A stretch of DNA of 64,000 nt, from positions 1-64,000 of the forward strand of contig DAORMJ010000010.1 in NCBI GenBank assembly GCA_035440445.1, in the 5' to 3' direction. Positions 1-7,912 of this stretch are shown here, piece by piece. The notes under the pieces were generated by a model. That model did no database searches. It saw only the letters and a program-made list of their open reading frames with translations, and had not been told where the DNA came from. The stretch comes from Ga0077548 sp035440445 (GTDB lineage Bacteria > Pseudomonadota > Alphaproteobacteria > Rhizobiales > Xanthobacteraceae). Made by a program: the position numbers and the translations under genes. How positions within the stretch are numbered: position 1 is the stretch's first letter; the number at the start of each line of letters is the position of its first letter.

Positions 1-86
1 CATAACCACGACTGAATGTTATTTTGCGCGGCAGCGAACCATCGCTGACACCGGGAAAATGGGTCCCCGCTTGCGCGAGGATGACA
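1..86. repeat. Dispersed intergenic repeat, left-truncated copy
   Basis: The stretch begins with cataaccac and ends with gggtccccgc...gaggatgac. The same two blocks, about 55 nt apart and in the same order, occur in the complete element at 63623-63746. The left arm of this copy lies outside the window. No gene is visible in it. From memory the core resembles intergenic repeats in Bradyrhizobium and Rhodopseudomonas; this was not searched. Confidence 0.6.
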
Positions 87-462
87 TCATAGGTGGTTTC
101 GTTGTGCCTCTCGACGCTGTTGTCGAACCAGCGATGAAGCCTCTTGACATTTTCCAATATTAGGAATATATTCATTCTCGTTCCGGCTCATCAGGGGCGC
201 GTCGCGCGGCGTGTTCGATGCGCGGGCTGGAAGCGGTGGCTGCGAGAGCGGGCGTAACGCACCCTCTTTTGCGGCGGCTGAAGTCGCCTGGTTCCGGCGA
301 GCCTTTCCGCTCGTCACAGGGTCTTCCTTGGCGGCCTGCCCGCAGGTGCGTGCCAACGCACCGGGGTAAAGCCGAGAGGGTCCGCCAGCGGAGGATAGCT
401 TGGTCAGTCCTCCGGGGATAAGGCGAAGGAAAGCCGTAACCCATCGCGTGAAGTGTTTACTT
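87..462. other. Gene-free, hairpin-rich stretch
   Basis: No open frame here has family-like protein features. The frames that stay open on both strands are Arg/Pro/Ala-rich and look like GC artefacts. Two clear inverted repeats are visible: ggtgcgt (345-351) with acgcacc (356-362) around a 4-nt loop, and ggagga (390-395) with tcctcc (408-413) around a 12-nt loop. The text around 390-450 resembles a repeated intergenic sequence I recall from Bradyrhizobium, but I cannot confirm that. It runs directly into the structured element at 463-637. Confidence 0.4.
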
Positions 463-637
463 GGCACGAATGGCGCAAGCGCCAAGCGTGCCGGGACGCC
501 GGGATTGTTCGGCGCCTCATGACGACGACGCGTCTGCACTTTCTACCTTTTCGTGCAGGCGGTCATGGGATCTCGAAGGTCCCGGCGTCCCCGCCGCCCT
601 TTTTGGTGGCGCGAATGGCCCAAGGGCCAAGCGCGCG
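463..637. ncRNA. Candidate structured element: twin covarying hairpins around a nested stem
   Basis: Hairpin 1 is 463-492: outer stem ggcacg/cgtgcc, internal loop aa/ag, inner stem tggcg/cgcca, loop caag. Hairpin 2 is 608-637, 145 nt downstream: outer stem gcgcg/cgcgc, the same aa/ag internal loop, inner stem tggcc/ggcca, the same caag loop. Pair 466-489 is A-T in one and 611-634 is G-C in the other; pair 475-480 is G-C and 620-625 is C-G. Between them a perfect 12-bp stem (493-504 with 580-591) encloses catgac/gtcatg (518-523 with 562-567) and a 9-bp stem with one G-T wobble (531-539 with 553-561). The strand of any transcript is unknown. It could be a small RNA, a dapD 5' leader or a palindromic mobile repeat. 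Confidence 0.4.
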
Positions 638-777
638 AACAGAAACGGGTGGTGCAAGTTGCGCAGACCTCGGCTCATTGCGGAGCGCGGGAACGCGATT
701 GCGTGTCTCGCGCCCAAGTTGACAACACTCTCCCGCCTGCCGAAAACCGCTCCCGTCAAATTCTGGAGATGAAACCC

Positions 778-1611
778 GTGAAGCCTGCCGAACTCGAAAA
801 GATCATCGATGAAGCCTTTGCCGACACTGCGAAGATCGGTCCCAAGACCAAAGGCAAGGTCCGCAAGGCGGTCGATGAAGCGCTCGCGCTCCTCGATGCC
901 GGAAAAGCGCGCGTCGCGGAAAAGCAGGCAAGCGGCGAGTGGAAGGTGAACCAGTGGCTGAAAAAAGCCGTGCTGCTCTCCTTCCGCCTCAACGACATGG
1001 CGACGATCAAGGGCGGGCCGGGACGCGCGGTCTGGTGGGACAAGGTGCCTTCGAAGTTCGATGGCTGGAAGCCGGCGCAGTTCAAGAAGGCGGGCTTCCG
1101 CGCGGTGCCGGGCGCGATCGTGCGCCGCTCGGCCTATATCGCGCCGGGTGCGGTGCTGATGCCGAGCTTCGTGAACCTCGGCGCGCATGTCGGCGAGAAC
1201 ACCATGATCGACACCTGGGCCACCGTCGGCTCCTGCGCGCAGATCGGCGCGAAGGTGCACATCTCCGGCGGCGCCGGCATCGGCGGCGTGCTCGAGCCCC
1301 TGCAGGCGGGCCCGGTCGTGATCGAGGACAATTGCTTCGTCGGCGCGCGCGCCGAAGTCGCCGAGGGCGTGATCGTGCGCGAAGGCTCGGTGCTGTCGAT
1401 GGGCGTATTCCTCGGCGCATCCACCAAGATCGTCGATCGCGAAACCGGCAAAATCTATATGGGCGAAGTGCCGCCCTATTCCGTGGTGGTGCCGGGCACG
1501 ATCCCGGGCAAGACCGCCACGAGCCCCGGGCTTTATTGCGCGGTGATCGTGAAGCGCGTGGACGAAAAGACCCGCTCCAAGACCTCGATCAACGAACTGC
1601 TGCGCGACTGA
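778..1611 (+). CDS. dapD: 2,3,4,5-tetrahydropyridine-2,6-dicarboxylate N-succinyltransferase (DapD)
   Basis: DapD transfers succinyl from succinyl-CoA to tetrahydrodipicolinate in the succinylase branch of diaminopimelate/lysine synthesis; it is a cytoplasmic trimer. After a helical N-terminal domain (WKVNQWLKKAVLLSFRLND, about residues 50-68) the protein runs into a left-handed beta-helix of hexapeptide repeats (YIAPGAVLMPSFVNLGA, DTWATVGSCAQIG, GGAGIGGVLEPLQAGP), and it ends with the family-typical KTRSKTSINELLRD. The GTG at 778 gives 277 residues, has ggag at 765-768 with 9-nt spacing, and matches the N-terminal length I recall for Bradyrhizobium DapD. An ATG at 769 is in frame, but ggag abuts it directly. 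dapE of the same pathway lies 1 kb downstream behind two DUF805 genes. Confidence 0.95.
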   Translation: MKPAELEKIIDEAFADTAKIGPKTKGKVRKAVDEALALLDAGKARVAEKQASGEWKVNQWLKKAVLLSFRLNDMATIKGGPGRAVWWDKVPSKFDGWKPAQFKKAGFRAVPGAIVRRSAYIAPGAVLMPSFVNLGAHVGENTMIDTWATVGSCAQIGAKVHISGGAGIGGVLEPLQAGPVVIEDNCFVGARAEVAEGVIVREGSVLSMGVFLGASTKIVDRETGKIYMGEVPPYSVVVPGTIPGKTATSPGLYCAVIVKRVDEKTRSKTSINELLRD

Positions 1612-1633
1612 CGCCTCGTCACAAAACGTCTTG

Positions 1634-1669
1634 GCCCGGACCTTGCGGCGACGCCCGGTCCGGGCTTTT
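1634..1669 (+). terminator. Rho-independent terminator after dapD
   Basis: A 9-bp perfect stem gcccggacc (1634-1642) / ggtccgggc (1657-1665) with a 14-nt loop is followed by tttt (1666-1669). It lies 23 nt after the dapD stop codon and separates dapD from the DUF805 genes. Confidence 0.75.
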
Positions 1670-1680
1670 CGCGCCGCCAG

Positions 1681-1701
1681 GCCCGGCGGCGAAAGCCGGG
1701 C
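1681..1701. repeat. Short palindrome
   Basis: gcccggc (1681-1687) is perfectly complementary to gccgggc (1695-1701) around a 7-nt loop. No T-run follows. It may be a REP-like unit or a secondary hairpin behind the dapD terminator. Confidence 0.35.
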
Positions 1702-1758
1702 TATCGCCGCGGCATAATCCTGTTAGCGTGGCCAAAGATCAGTTCCGGGGCGCGACCG

Positions 1759-2211
1759 ATGAATCCTCTCCACCTCTTCACCAGCGTTGAAGGCCGGATC
1801 GGCCGCCGGACCTACTGGCTCGGGATCATCCTCATCACGGTGATCGGCGTGCCGGTGATCGCGCTCGTGAGCTATCTGGGCGGGGGCACCGCCGGCGCCA
1901 TCGCGAACCTTGCGTTTCTCTGGTGCGGCTTTGCGCTCTCGGTGAAGCGCGCGCAGGACCACAACATGCACTACCTCTTCATCGCGGCCTATTTTGCCCT
2001 GGTCGCGGTGGTCACCAACCTGACCGCGAGCCAGACCAAGATGATGACCGGTGTGGCGAACGAGCAGCAGCCGCTCGCGGTCGCGGTATCCCTGTTCTTT
2101 CTCGCTTATGTGATTTTTCTCTTCGTTCAACTTGGGCTACGCCGCGGGACGGTCGGACCGAATAAATACGGCGCCGATCCGCTCGAAATCGCGCAACCCA
2201 CCCGAACCTGA
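1759..2211 (+). CDS. DUF805 family membrane protein (first of tandem pair)
   Basis: Small integral membrane protein of 150 residues and unknown function. The DUF805 hallmarks are visible: an N-terminal F-x-G-R-I-G-R-R-x-Y-W block, a central KRAQDHN segment after the second hydrophobic helix, and a C-terminal GPNKYGADPL. About four hydrophobic segments are present. A purine-rich ggggcg lies about 7 nt before the ATG. It sits directly upstream of a second DUF805 gene (8-nt gap), and both lie between dapD and dapE. Nothing in the sequence ties it to lysine synthesis. Confidence 0.85.
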   Translation: MNPLHLFTSVEGRIGRRTYWLGIILITVIGVPVIALVSYLGGGTAGAIANLAFLWCGFALSVKRAQDHNMHYLFIAAYFALVAVVTNLTASQTKMMTGVANEQQPLAVAVSLFFLAYVIFLFVQLGLRRGTVGPNKYGADPLEIAQPTRT

Positions 2212-2219
2212 GGCCTCCC

Positions 2220-2648
2220 ATGAATTTCGCTTATCTCTTCACGAGCCTCGACGGCCGCATCAACCGCAAGCCTTACTGGATCGCCGCGCTCATTCTTTTC
2301 GCGGTTTCCATCACGGTCCAGCTCGGCGTCTATTTCGCGTCGAATATCCAGATCATGATGATCGTCGGCCTCATCTTCATGTGGCCGAGCTTCGCGCTCG
2401 CCACGAAGCGCGCGCATGACCGCAACCGGCCGACCTGGCTTGTCGCGATCTTCTTCGCCATTCTGCTGGCGACGACCTTCATGCAGATCGCGGGCTTGCA
2501 TGAATACGATCCCGGCGAGCCCACGCCGATCTACACGTCCATTTCGGTGATCTTCCTGATCTTCGCGATCTATGCCTTCATCGACTGGGGCCTTTTGCGC
2601 GGCACGAAGGGCCCGAACAAATACGGCCCCGACCCGCTCGAGCAATAA
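2220..2648 (+). CDS. DUF805 family membrane protein (second of tandem pair)
   Basis: 142-residue paralogue of the preceding gene. It shares the opening LFTSLDGRINRKPYW, the central TKRAHDRNRP and the end GPNKYGPDPLEQ. Three to four hydrophobic helices are visible. The 8-nt gap from the upstream stop and the gagg before the ATG suggest co-transcription, and dapE starts 19 nt after its stop. The two copies have clearly diverged in their membrane segments while keeping the loop motifs, so the duplication is not recent. Function unknown. Confidence 0.85.
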   Translation: MNFAYLFTSLDGRINRKPYWIAALILFAVSITVQLGVYFASNIQIMMIVGLIFMWPSFALATKRAHDRNRPTWLVAIFFAILLATTFMQIAGLHEYDPGEPTPIYTSISVIFLIFAIYAFIDWGLLRGTKGPNKYGPDPLEQ

Positions 2649-2667
2649 GATCACGCCGGAAGTAATG

Positions 2668-3813
2668 ATGTCCGAGGCAAGTGCCGTCGAAATCGCCCAG
2701 ACCCTGATCCGCTGTCCTTCGGTCACGCCGGCCGAAGGCGGCGCGCTCACCGCACTCGGAGCGATCCTGCAGAATGCGGGATACGAAGTGCATCGCGCGC
2801 CGTTCTCCGACGCGAATACGCCGGATGTCGATAACCTGTTTGCGAACATCGGCAGCGGCGCGCCGCATCTCGTCTTCGCCGGACATACCGACGTCGTACC
2901 GCCGGGCGACCTCGCAAGCTGGACGCACCCGCCCTTTTCCGGGGAGATCGCGGGCGGCGAACTGTTCGGGCGCGGCGCCTGCGACATGAAAGGGGCGATC
3001 GCCTCTTTTGCCGCGGCCGCGATCCGTTTCGGCAAGCCCAAGCGCGGCACGATTTCGTTTCTCATCACCGGCGACGAAGAAGGCCCAGCCGTCAACGGCA
3101 CGCGCAAACTCCTGCACTGGGCGAAAGAACGCGGCGAGAAATTCGATCACTGCATCGTCGGCGAGCCGACCAACGTGGCAACGCTCGGCGACATGGTGAA
3201 GATCGGGCGGCGCGGCTCGCAATCCGGCACGCTGATCATGCACGGACAACAGGGCCACGTCGCTTATCCGCATCTGGCCGAGAACCCGGTGCCGAACTTC
3301 CTGCGCGCGGTGAACGCGCTCATCGCTGAGCCGCTCGATCACGGCACCGCGAATTTCGACGCTTCGAACCTTGAAGTGACCGGGCTCGATTCGAGTACGC
3401 GCACCTTCAACGTGATTCCGGGAGAAGTGCGCGCGCAGTTCAACATTCGCTTCAACGACACGCACACGGCGGAGAGCCTGCGCAATCTCCTCTTGGATCG
3501 CGTCATCAAGGCCGTCGGCGACGAGGCGCATTTCCAGATCGACTGGGAGCCTTCGAGCGACTGCTTCCTGACCGAGAAGGGGCCGTTCGTCGATTTTCTC
3601 AGCAAGGCGATCGAGGAAGTCACTGGCATTGCGCCGAAACTCTCGACCACTGGCGGCACTTCGGACGCGCGCTTCATCAAGGACTATTGCCCGGTCGTCG
3701 AATTCGGCCTGGTCGGGCAGACCATGCACAAGATCGACGAGCGCGTGCCGGTCGCCGACATCGAAGCGCTCGCGCGCATTTATCAGCGCGTGCTGGAGCG
3801 CTACTTCGCGTAA
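2668..3813 (+). CDS. dapE: Succinyl-diaminopimelate desuccinylase (DapE)
   Basis: Zinc-dependent M20 peptidase-family amidohydrolase that removes succinate from N-succinyl-LL-diaminopimelate, giving LL-DAP for lysine and peptidoglycan. Metal and catalytic motifs are intact: AGHTDVVPPGD (His near residue 73), RGACDMKGAIA, the catalytic GDEEGPA pair, VGEPTN, and the C-terminal QTMHKIDERV. The length of 381 residues is normal. The start is chosen at the second ATG of atgatg because ggaag (2658-2662) lies 5 nt before it; the ATG at 2665 is possible. It follows the DUF805 pair closely and ends in a 13-bp convergent overlap with truA. Confidence 0.95.
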   Translation: MSEASAVEIAQTLIRCPSVTPAEGGALTALGAILQNAGYEVHRAPFSDANTPDVDNLFANIGSGAPHLVFAGHTDVVPPGDLASWTHPPFSGEIAGGELFGRGACDMKGAIASFAAAAIRFGKPKRGTISFLITGDEEGPAVNGTRKLLHWAKERGEKFDHCIVGEPTNVATLGDMVKIGRRGSQSGTLIMHGQQGHVAYPHLAENPVPNFLRAVNALIAEPLDHGTANFDASNLEVTGLDSSTRTFNVIPGEVRAQFNIRFNDTHTAESLRNLLLDRVIKAVGDEAHFQIDWEPSSDCFLTEKGPFVDFLSKAIEEVTGIAPKLSTTGGTSDARFIKDYCPVVEFGLVGQTMHKIDERVPVADIEALARIYQRVLERYFA

Positions 3814-4544
3814 TCCACCCGCACGAGATAGAGCCCATCAGGCGGCGCGACCTGCCCGCAGGCCGTGCGATTGCGCGCTTCCAGCGCGCGCTTCATGTCA
3901 GCCGGCGTCCACTTGCCGTCGCCGACCTGCACCAGCGAGCCGACGATCGAACGCACCTGATGATGCAGGAAGGAGCGCGCGCTGGCTTCGATCCGGATTT
4001 CCTGGCCTTCGCGCGTGACGTTCAAGACATCGAGGGTTTTGACCGGCGACTTCGCCTGACATTCGGCCGCACGAAAGGTCGTGAAATCATGATTACCGAC
4101 GAGGTGCTGCGCGGCCTCGTGCATCGCGCTTTCATCGAGCGCGCGCGCCACGCGCCATACACGGTTGCGATCGAGCGCGAGATCGGCGCGGCGATTGAGG
4201 ACGCGATAAATATAATGACGGTTCACGGCGGAGAACCGCGCGTCGAAATCATCGGCAACCTGTTCCGCAGACAAAACCGCGACCGGATGCGGCCGCAGAT
4301 GCGCGTTCATACCATCGCGCACGGTGTCGGCGTCCCATTCCTTCGAAAGATCGATATGAGCCACCTGCCCGGTCGCATGCACACCGGTATCGGTGCGGCC
4401 AGCACCATGAACCCGCACGCTTTCCCCCGAAAGCCGGTGCGCCGCAGCTTCCAGAACGCCGGCAACGGTGAGACCGGCGTCCTGCAATTGCCAGCCGAGA
4501 AAGGGCGAGCCGTCATATTCGATGGTGAGCTTGTAGCGGGGCAT
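3801..4544 (-). CDS. truA: tRNA pseudouridine(38-40) synthase (TruA)
   Basis: Converts uridines 38-40 of the tRNA anticodon arm to pseudouridine. The 247 residues begin with the family-typical KLTIEYDGSPFLGWQ. The catalytic aspartate sits in GAGRTDTGVHA (near residue 52), followed by RFSAVNRHYIYR and the C-terminal FLHHQVRSIVGSLVQVG. Its ATG shares one base with the stop of the upstream GNAT gene (TGATG), which indicates translational coupling in a def-fmt-GNAT-truA operon. The 3' end overlaps dapE on the other strand by 13 bp. Confidence 0.95.
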   Translation of the reverse strand: MPRYKLTIEYDGSPFLGWQLQDAGLTVAGVLEAAAHRLSGESVRVHGAGRTDTGVHATGQVAHIDLSKEWDADTVRDGMNAHLRPHPVAVLSAEQVADDFDARFSAVNRHYIYRVLNRRADLALDRNRVWRVARALDESAMHEAAQHLVGNHDFTTFRAAECQAKSPVKTLDVLNVTREGQEIRIEASARSFLHHQVRSIVGSLVQVGDGKWTPADMKRALEARNRTACGQVAPPDGLYLVRVDYAK

Positions 4545-5047
4545 CAGCCGAGCTTCGCAAAGGCGGGCGGATAGGTCACGCTGACTTCACCTGACGTGCC
4601 ACCGGAAGCAAGCGCCAGCGCCATCAGATGCGGGCCATCATACGGCGTTCGCAGTCGGCTTGCCGCCGCGCGTGAAAAACCGAACCGCTCGTAATATTCG
4701 GGATCGCCGAGAACCAAAACGATGCGCTCGCCAGCGCTCCGAAGCCGTTCATGGGCTTCGCGAATGAGTGCGCTGCCGACACCCCGGCCCTGCCACGCCG
4801 GCTTGACTGCCACCGGTGCCAGTGCCGTGGCACCCTGATCCGCTCCATCGAAGAGGAGCCGCGAATAGATGACGCTACCCACTATCTCGCTGCTGATTTC
4901 CGCGATGAGGGAAAGGACGATGCTGCCGTCGTTGCGAAGCGCATCGACAAGACAGGCTTCGGCATCTGTCTCGAAGGCTGCACGATGAACTTCGAAGATG
5001 GCGGCATGATCGGCTGCACGCTCGGCCCTGATCTGCGGCGCGTTCAT
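4544..5047 (-). CDS. GNAT family N-acetyltransferase (YhbS-like)
   Basis: 167-residue acyl-CoA-dependent acetyltransferase. The acetyl-CoA-binding V-x-x-x-x-Q-G-x-G-x-G motif appears as VKPAWQGRGVGSALI, followed by GERIVLVLGDPEYYERFGFS, a segment typical of the YhbS-type subgroup. The substrate cannot be predicted. It sits between fmt and truA with overlapping codons on both sides: ATGA with the fmt stop and TGATG with the truA start. It is therefore likely translated with both, and is probably an insertion into an ancestral fmt-truA operon. Confidence 0.85.
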   Translation of the reverse strand: MNAPQIRAERAADHAAIFEVHRAAFETDAEACLVDALRNDGSIVLSLIAEISSEIVGSVIYSRLLFDGADQGATALAPVAVKPAWQGRGVGSALIREAHERLRSAGERIVLVLGDPEYYERFGFSRAAASRLRTPYDGPHLMALALASGGTSGEVSVTYPPAFAKLG

Positions 5048-5976
5048 GCCAGCCGCATTCCGGCAGACAGCTTCGCACCGCGCAAGAATTCTTCCGCGCT
5101 CATGGCTTTCGCGCCCGCGCGCTGCACCTCGAGAAGCTGAACCGCGCCATCACCTGCAGCAACTGTCAGCGCATCGCCGAGCAAGGTCCCCGCGGGGGCA
5201 TTGCCTTGCGCGAGTGCGGAGCGGAGCACCTTCACGCGCACCGGCTTGCCGTCGATCGCTACCTCGAACCACGCGCCGGGAAACGGCGAAAGGCCGCGAA
5301 TATGATTATGCACGTCGCGCGCGGGAAGCGCCCAATCGATTCTCGACTCGGACTTGTCGATCTTGTTGGCGTAGGTGACGCCTTCCGACGCTTGCGGCGT
5401 AAACGAAAGCGAGCCGCGCGCGTGTGCGGCAAGGCCGCGCGCCATCAGATCGGCACCGAGCAACATGAGCTTATCGTGCATCTCGCCGGTGGTTGCGTTC
5501 TCCGGAATCGTCACGCGCTCGGCAAGGCCGACCGGCCCGGTGTCGAGTCCTTCCTCCATCTTCATCACCATGACGCCGGTTTCCTTGTCGCCCGCCATGA
5601 TGGCGCGATGGATCGGCGCCGCACCCCGCCAGCGTGGCAACAGCGAAGCATGAAGATTGAGACAGCCGAGCGGCGGCGCATCGAGAATGGCCTTTGGAAG
5701 AATCAAGCCGTAAGCGACCACGACCGCAACATCGGCCGCGTGCGAACGAAAGAATTCCGCTGCCTCTTCGCTCCGCAGCGACTTGGGATGATGCACGGCA
5801 ATCCCGAACTTCGCCGCTGCTTCATGCACGGCAGAGCGGCGCTCGCTCATGCCGCGCCCGGCCTGCGCGGGTTCGCGCGTATAGCAAGCCACGACCTCGT
5901 GGCCGCGCGCGACAATCTCGGAAAGCGTCGGCACCGCGAATTCGGGCGTGCCCAGAAAGACGACGCGCAACGGCAT
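5044..5976 (-). CDS. fmt: Methionyl-tRNA formyltransferase (Fmt)
   Basis: Formylates the initiator Met-tRNA using 10-formyl-tetrahydrofolate. The N-terminal Rossmann-like domain opens with RVVFLGTPEFAVPTL. The catalytic core has NLHASLLPRWRGAAPI and EEGLDTGPV, followed by the C-terminal OB-like tRNA-binding domain. The ATG at 5976 (310 residues) is chosen over an upstream in-frame TTG at 5994 because the family begins at this Met and ggaaagg lies just before it. The gene follows def after 18 nt and overlaps the GNAT gene by ATGA, so deformylase and formyltransferase are co-transcribed. Confidence 0.95.
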   Translation of the reverse strand: MPLRVVFLGTPEFAVPTLSEIVARGHEVVACYTREPAQAGRGMSERRSAVHEAAAKFGIAVHHPKSLRSEEAAEFFRSHAADVAVVVAYGLILPKAILDAPPLGCLNLHASLLPRWRGAAPIHRAIMAGDKETGVMVMKMEEGLDTGPVGLAERVTIPENATTGEMHDKLMLLGADLMARGLAAHARGSLSFTPQASEGVTYANKIDKSESRIDWALPARDVHNHIRGLSPFPGAWFEVAIDGKPVRVKVLRSALAQGNAPAGTLLGDALTVAAGDGAVQLLEVQRAGAKAMSAEEFLRGAKLSAGMRLA

Positions 5977-5994
5977 TCCTTTCCGCGCGAGCAA

Positions 5995-6522
5995 TCAGCC
6001 GGCGGCCGTCACGCGCTTGTTCGCCTTGGCGACCTTGGTGAACTTCTTGGTCACGCGGTCGCGCTTGAGCTTGGAAATATGGTCGATGAACAACACACCG
6101 TTCAAATGATCGATCTCGTGCTGGAGCGCGCGCGCAAGCAGACCATCGGCTTCGATCTCGCGCATCTTGCCCTTCTCGTCCATGTAGCGGACCTTCACCT
6201 GCGACGGCCGCTCCACTTCCTCGTAGAACTCGGCAATCGAAAGGCAGCCCTCTTCCTTGCTGTCCGTTTCCTCGGAAGCCGAAACGATCTCCGGATTGAT
6301 GAAGACCATCGGCGCCTTTTCCTCGTCGCCGCGCGTCGCGTCGATCGTCACCACGCGCTTCGTGACGCCGAGTTGCACGGCCGCGAGGCCGACACCGGGA
6401 GCGTCGTACATGGTCTCGAACATGTCCTCGATCAGTTTCCTGATCTCGTCGTCGATCTTCTGGACCGGAGACGAAATCTTGCGAAGGACGGGATCGGGGA
6501 GCTGGACTATCGGACGGATCAT
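5995..6522 (-). CDS. def: Peptide deformylase (Def)
   Basis: Metalloenzyme removing the N-formyl group from nascent proteins. All three family motifs are intact: GVGLAAVQ (motif 1), EGCLS (motif 2, cysteine metal ligand) and QHEIDHLNG (motif 3, two histidine ligands and the catalytic Glu). The start at 6522 gives MIRPIVQLPDPVL and 175 residues, the usual N-terminus. The open frame continues upstream to 6600 but that extension has no family similarity. First gene of the def-fmt-GNAT-truA operon; rmuC is divergent. Confidence 0.95.
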   Translation of the reverse strand: MIRPIVQLPDPVLRKISSPVQKIDDEIRKLIEDMFETMYDAPGVGLAAVQLGVTKRVVTIDATRGDEEKAPMVFINPEIVSASEETDSKEEGCLSIAEFYEEVERPSQVKVRYMDEKGKMREIEADGLLARALQHEIDHLNGVLFIDHISKLKRDRVTKKFTKVAKANKRVTAAG

Positions 6523-6655
6523 ACGCCGCGAGATAGGTGATCGCCCCAAGCGGGTCAACGCATTGGCGGCGCCTGGGCCGCACTTGCCTTCCAGACCCAC
6601 AAATGTGATGTTCTCTATTCGTTCCCAACAGAATCAGCGCATGATCGGCCGCGAC

Positions 6656-7867
6656 ATGGGTGAAATCCTTTTTTCCATCAACGGCGTAGAGATCACGCTG
6701 GGCGCGCTTGTTGCAGCTCTGAGCGGGCTTGCCGTCGTCCTTCTGATCGGCATTCTCGTCGCGCAGAGCAGGCAAAGCCGCGCGCGGGTGCTGGAATCGC
6801 AAGAGCAAAGCCGGCGCGCGGACGAATACGCCATGCGGATCGAGGATCTGCAGGAGCGGCTCCTGCACGTGTTGCACGTGCAGGCGGAAACCAAGGGCAC
6901 GGTGCAGTCGCTCTTTTCCGGCGTCAGCCAGAAGCAGGAAGACTTGACCCGCGCAGTGCATGAGCGGCTCGATGCGGTCACCCACCGGATCGGCGAGAAC
7001 ATGACCAAGGCCGCGCACACGACTGCGGAAAGCCTTTCCAAGCTGCACGAGCGCCTTGCGGTGGTCGATGCCGCGCAAAGCCGGATGCAGGAGCTCACCG
7101 GCCATATGGTGACGCTCAAAGACGTGCTCGCGAACAAGCAAGCGCGCGGCGCATTCGGCCAGGGACGGATGGAAGCGATCGTCGCCGACGGGCTCCACAA
7201 GAATGCCTATGCGTTTCAGCATACGCTTCGTAACGGCAAGCGGCCGGACTGCGCGATCTTCCTGCCCGGCGACGAGCGTCCGCTTGCAATCGACGCCAAG
7301 TTTCCGCTCGAATCGATCACGGCCTATCGCGAGGCGCAGACGGACGAGATGCGGCGCGCAGCACTCGCGCGGCTGAAGCAGGACATCAACAAGCATGTCA
7401 ACGACATTGCCGAGCGCTATCTCGTGCAGGGAGAAACGCAGGACATCGCGCTGATGTTCGTGCCGTCGGAGTCGGTTTACGCGGAACTGCACGAGGTCTG
7501 CGACGACGTGCTGCAAAAGGCATTCCGCGCCCGGGTCATTCTGGTATCGCCTTCGCTCTTGATGCTCGCGATCCAGGTCGTGCAGGCGATCGTGCGCGAC
7601 GCGCAGATGCGCGATCAGGCGGAGAAGATTCAATCCGAGGTCGGCAAGCTCGTCGAAGACGTGGTGCGGCTCCGCGATCGCGCGGTGAAGTTGCAGACCC
7701 ACTTCGCGCAAGCTTCCGACGATGTCGGCGCGGTACTTATATCGGCCGAGAAAGTTTCCAAGCGTGGCGGGCGCATCCAGTCGCTCGAGCTGGACGATGA
7801 GAAAGCCGCGCCCAAGGACACCGGAAAGCCGGTCGCGCTTCAACTCAAGCTTGGCGGCCGCGAATAG
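6656..7867 (+). CDS. rmuC: DNA recombination protein RmuC
   Basis: RmuC family protein, thought to limit inversions and rearrangements at repeats. One N-terminal hydrophobic helix (about residues 10-31, LGALVAALSGLAVVLLIGIL) is followed by a long helical, probably coiled-coil region and then the nuclease-like core with RPLAIDAKFPLESI (D-x-K signature) and VPSESVYAEL. With the ATG at 6656 it has 403 residues; in-frame ATGs at 6608 and 6641 are alternatives and none has a clear Shine-Dalgarno. Expressed divergently from def across about 130 bp. Confidence 0.9.
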   Translation: MGEILFSINGVEITLGALVAALSGLAVVLLIGILVAQSRQSRARVLESQEQSRRADEYAMRIEDLQERLLHVLHVQAETKGTVQSLFSGVSQKQEDLTRAVHERLDAVTHRIGENMTKAAHTTAESLSKLHERLAVVDAAQSRMQELTGHMVTLKDVLANKQARGAFGQGRMEAIVADGLHKNAYAFQHTLRNGKRPDCAIFLPGDERPLAIDAKFPLESITAYREAQTDEMRRAALARLKQDINKHVNDIAERYLVQGETQDIALMFVPSESVYAELHEVCDDVLQKAFRARVILVSPSLLMLAIQVVQAIVRDAQMRDQAEKIQSEVGKLVEDVVRLRDRAVKLQTHFAQASDDVGAVLISAEKVSKRGGRIQSLELDDEKAAPKDTGKPVALQLKLGGRE

Positions 7868-7912
7868 GCCTTCGATTCCCGAATCGCCAGCCTTGTGCGA
7901 CAAGCGCCGGGC

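Noticed and set aside
200..460. RNase P RNA or tmRNA in the upstream tract
   Set aside because: The conserved P4 and CR-I/CR-V-type segments of RNase P RNA and a tag-coding region of tmRNA could not be found.
87..539. Possible protein genes in the hairpin-rich tract
   Set aside because: Translations are low-complexity Arg/Pro/Ala-rich, overlap inverted repeats and show no recognisable domain.
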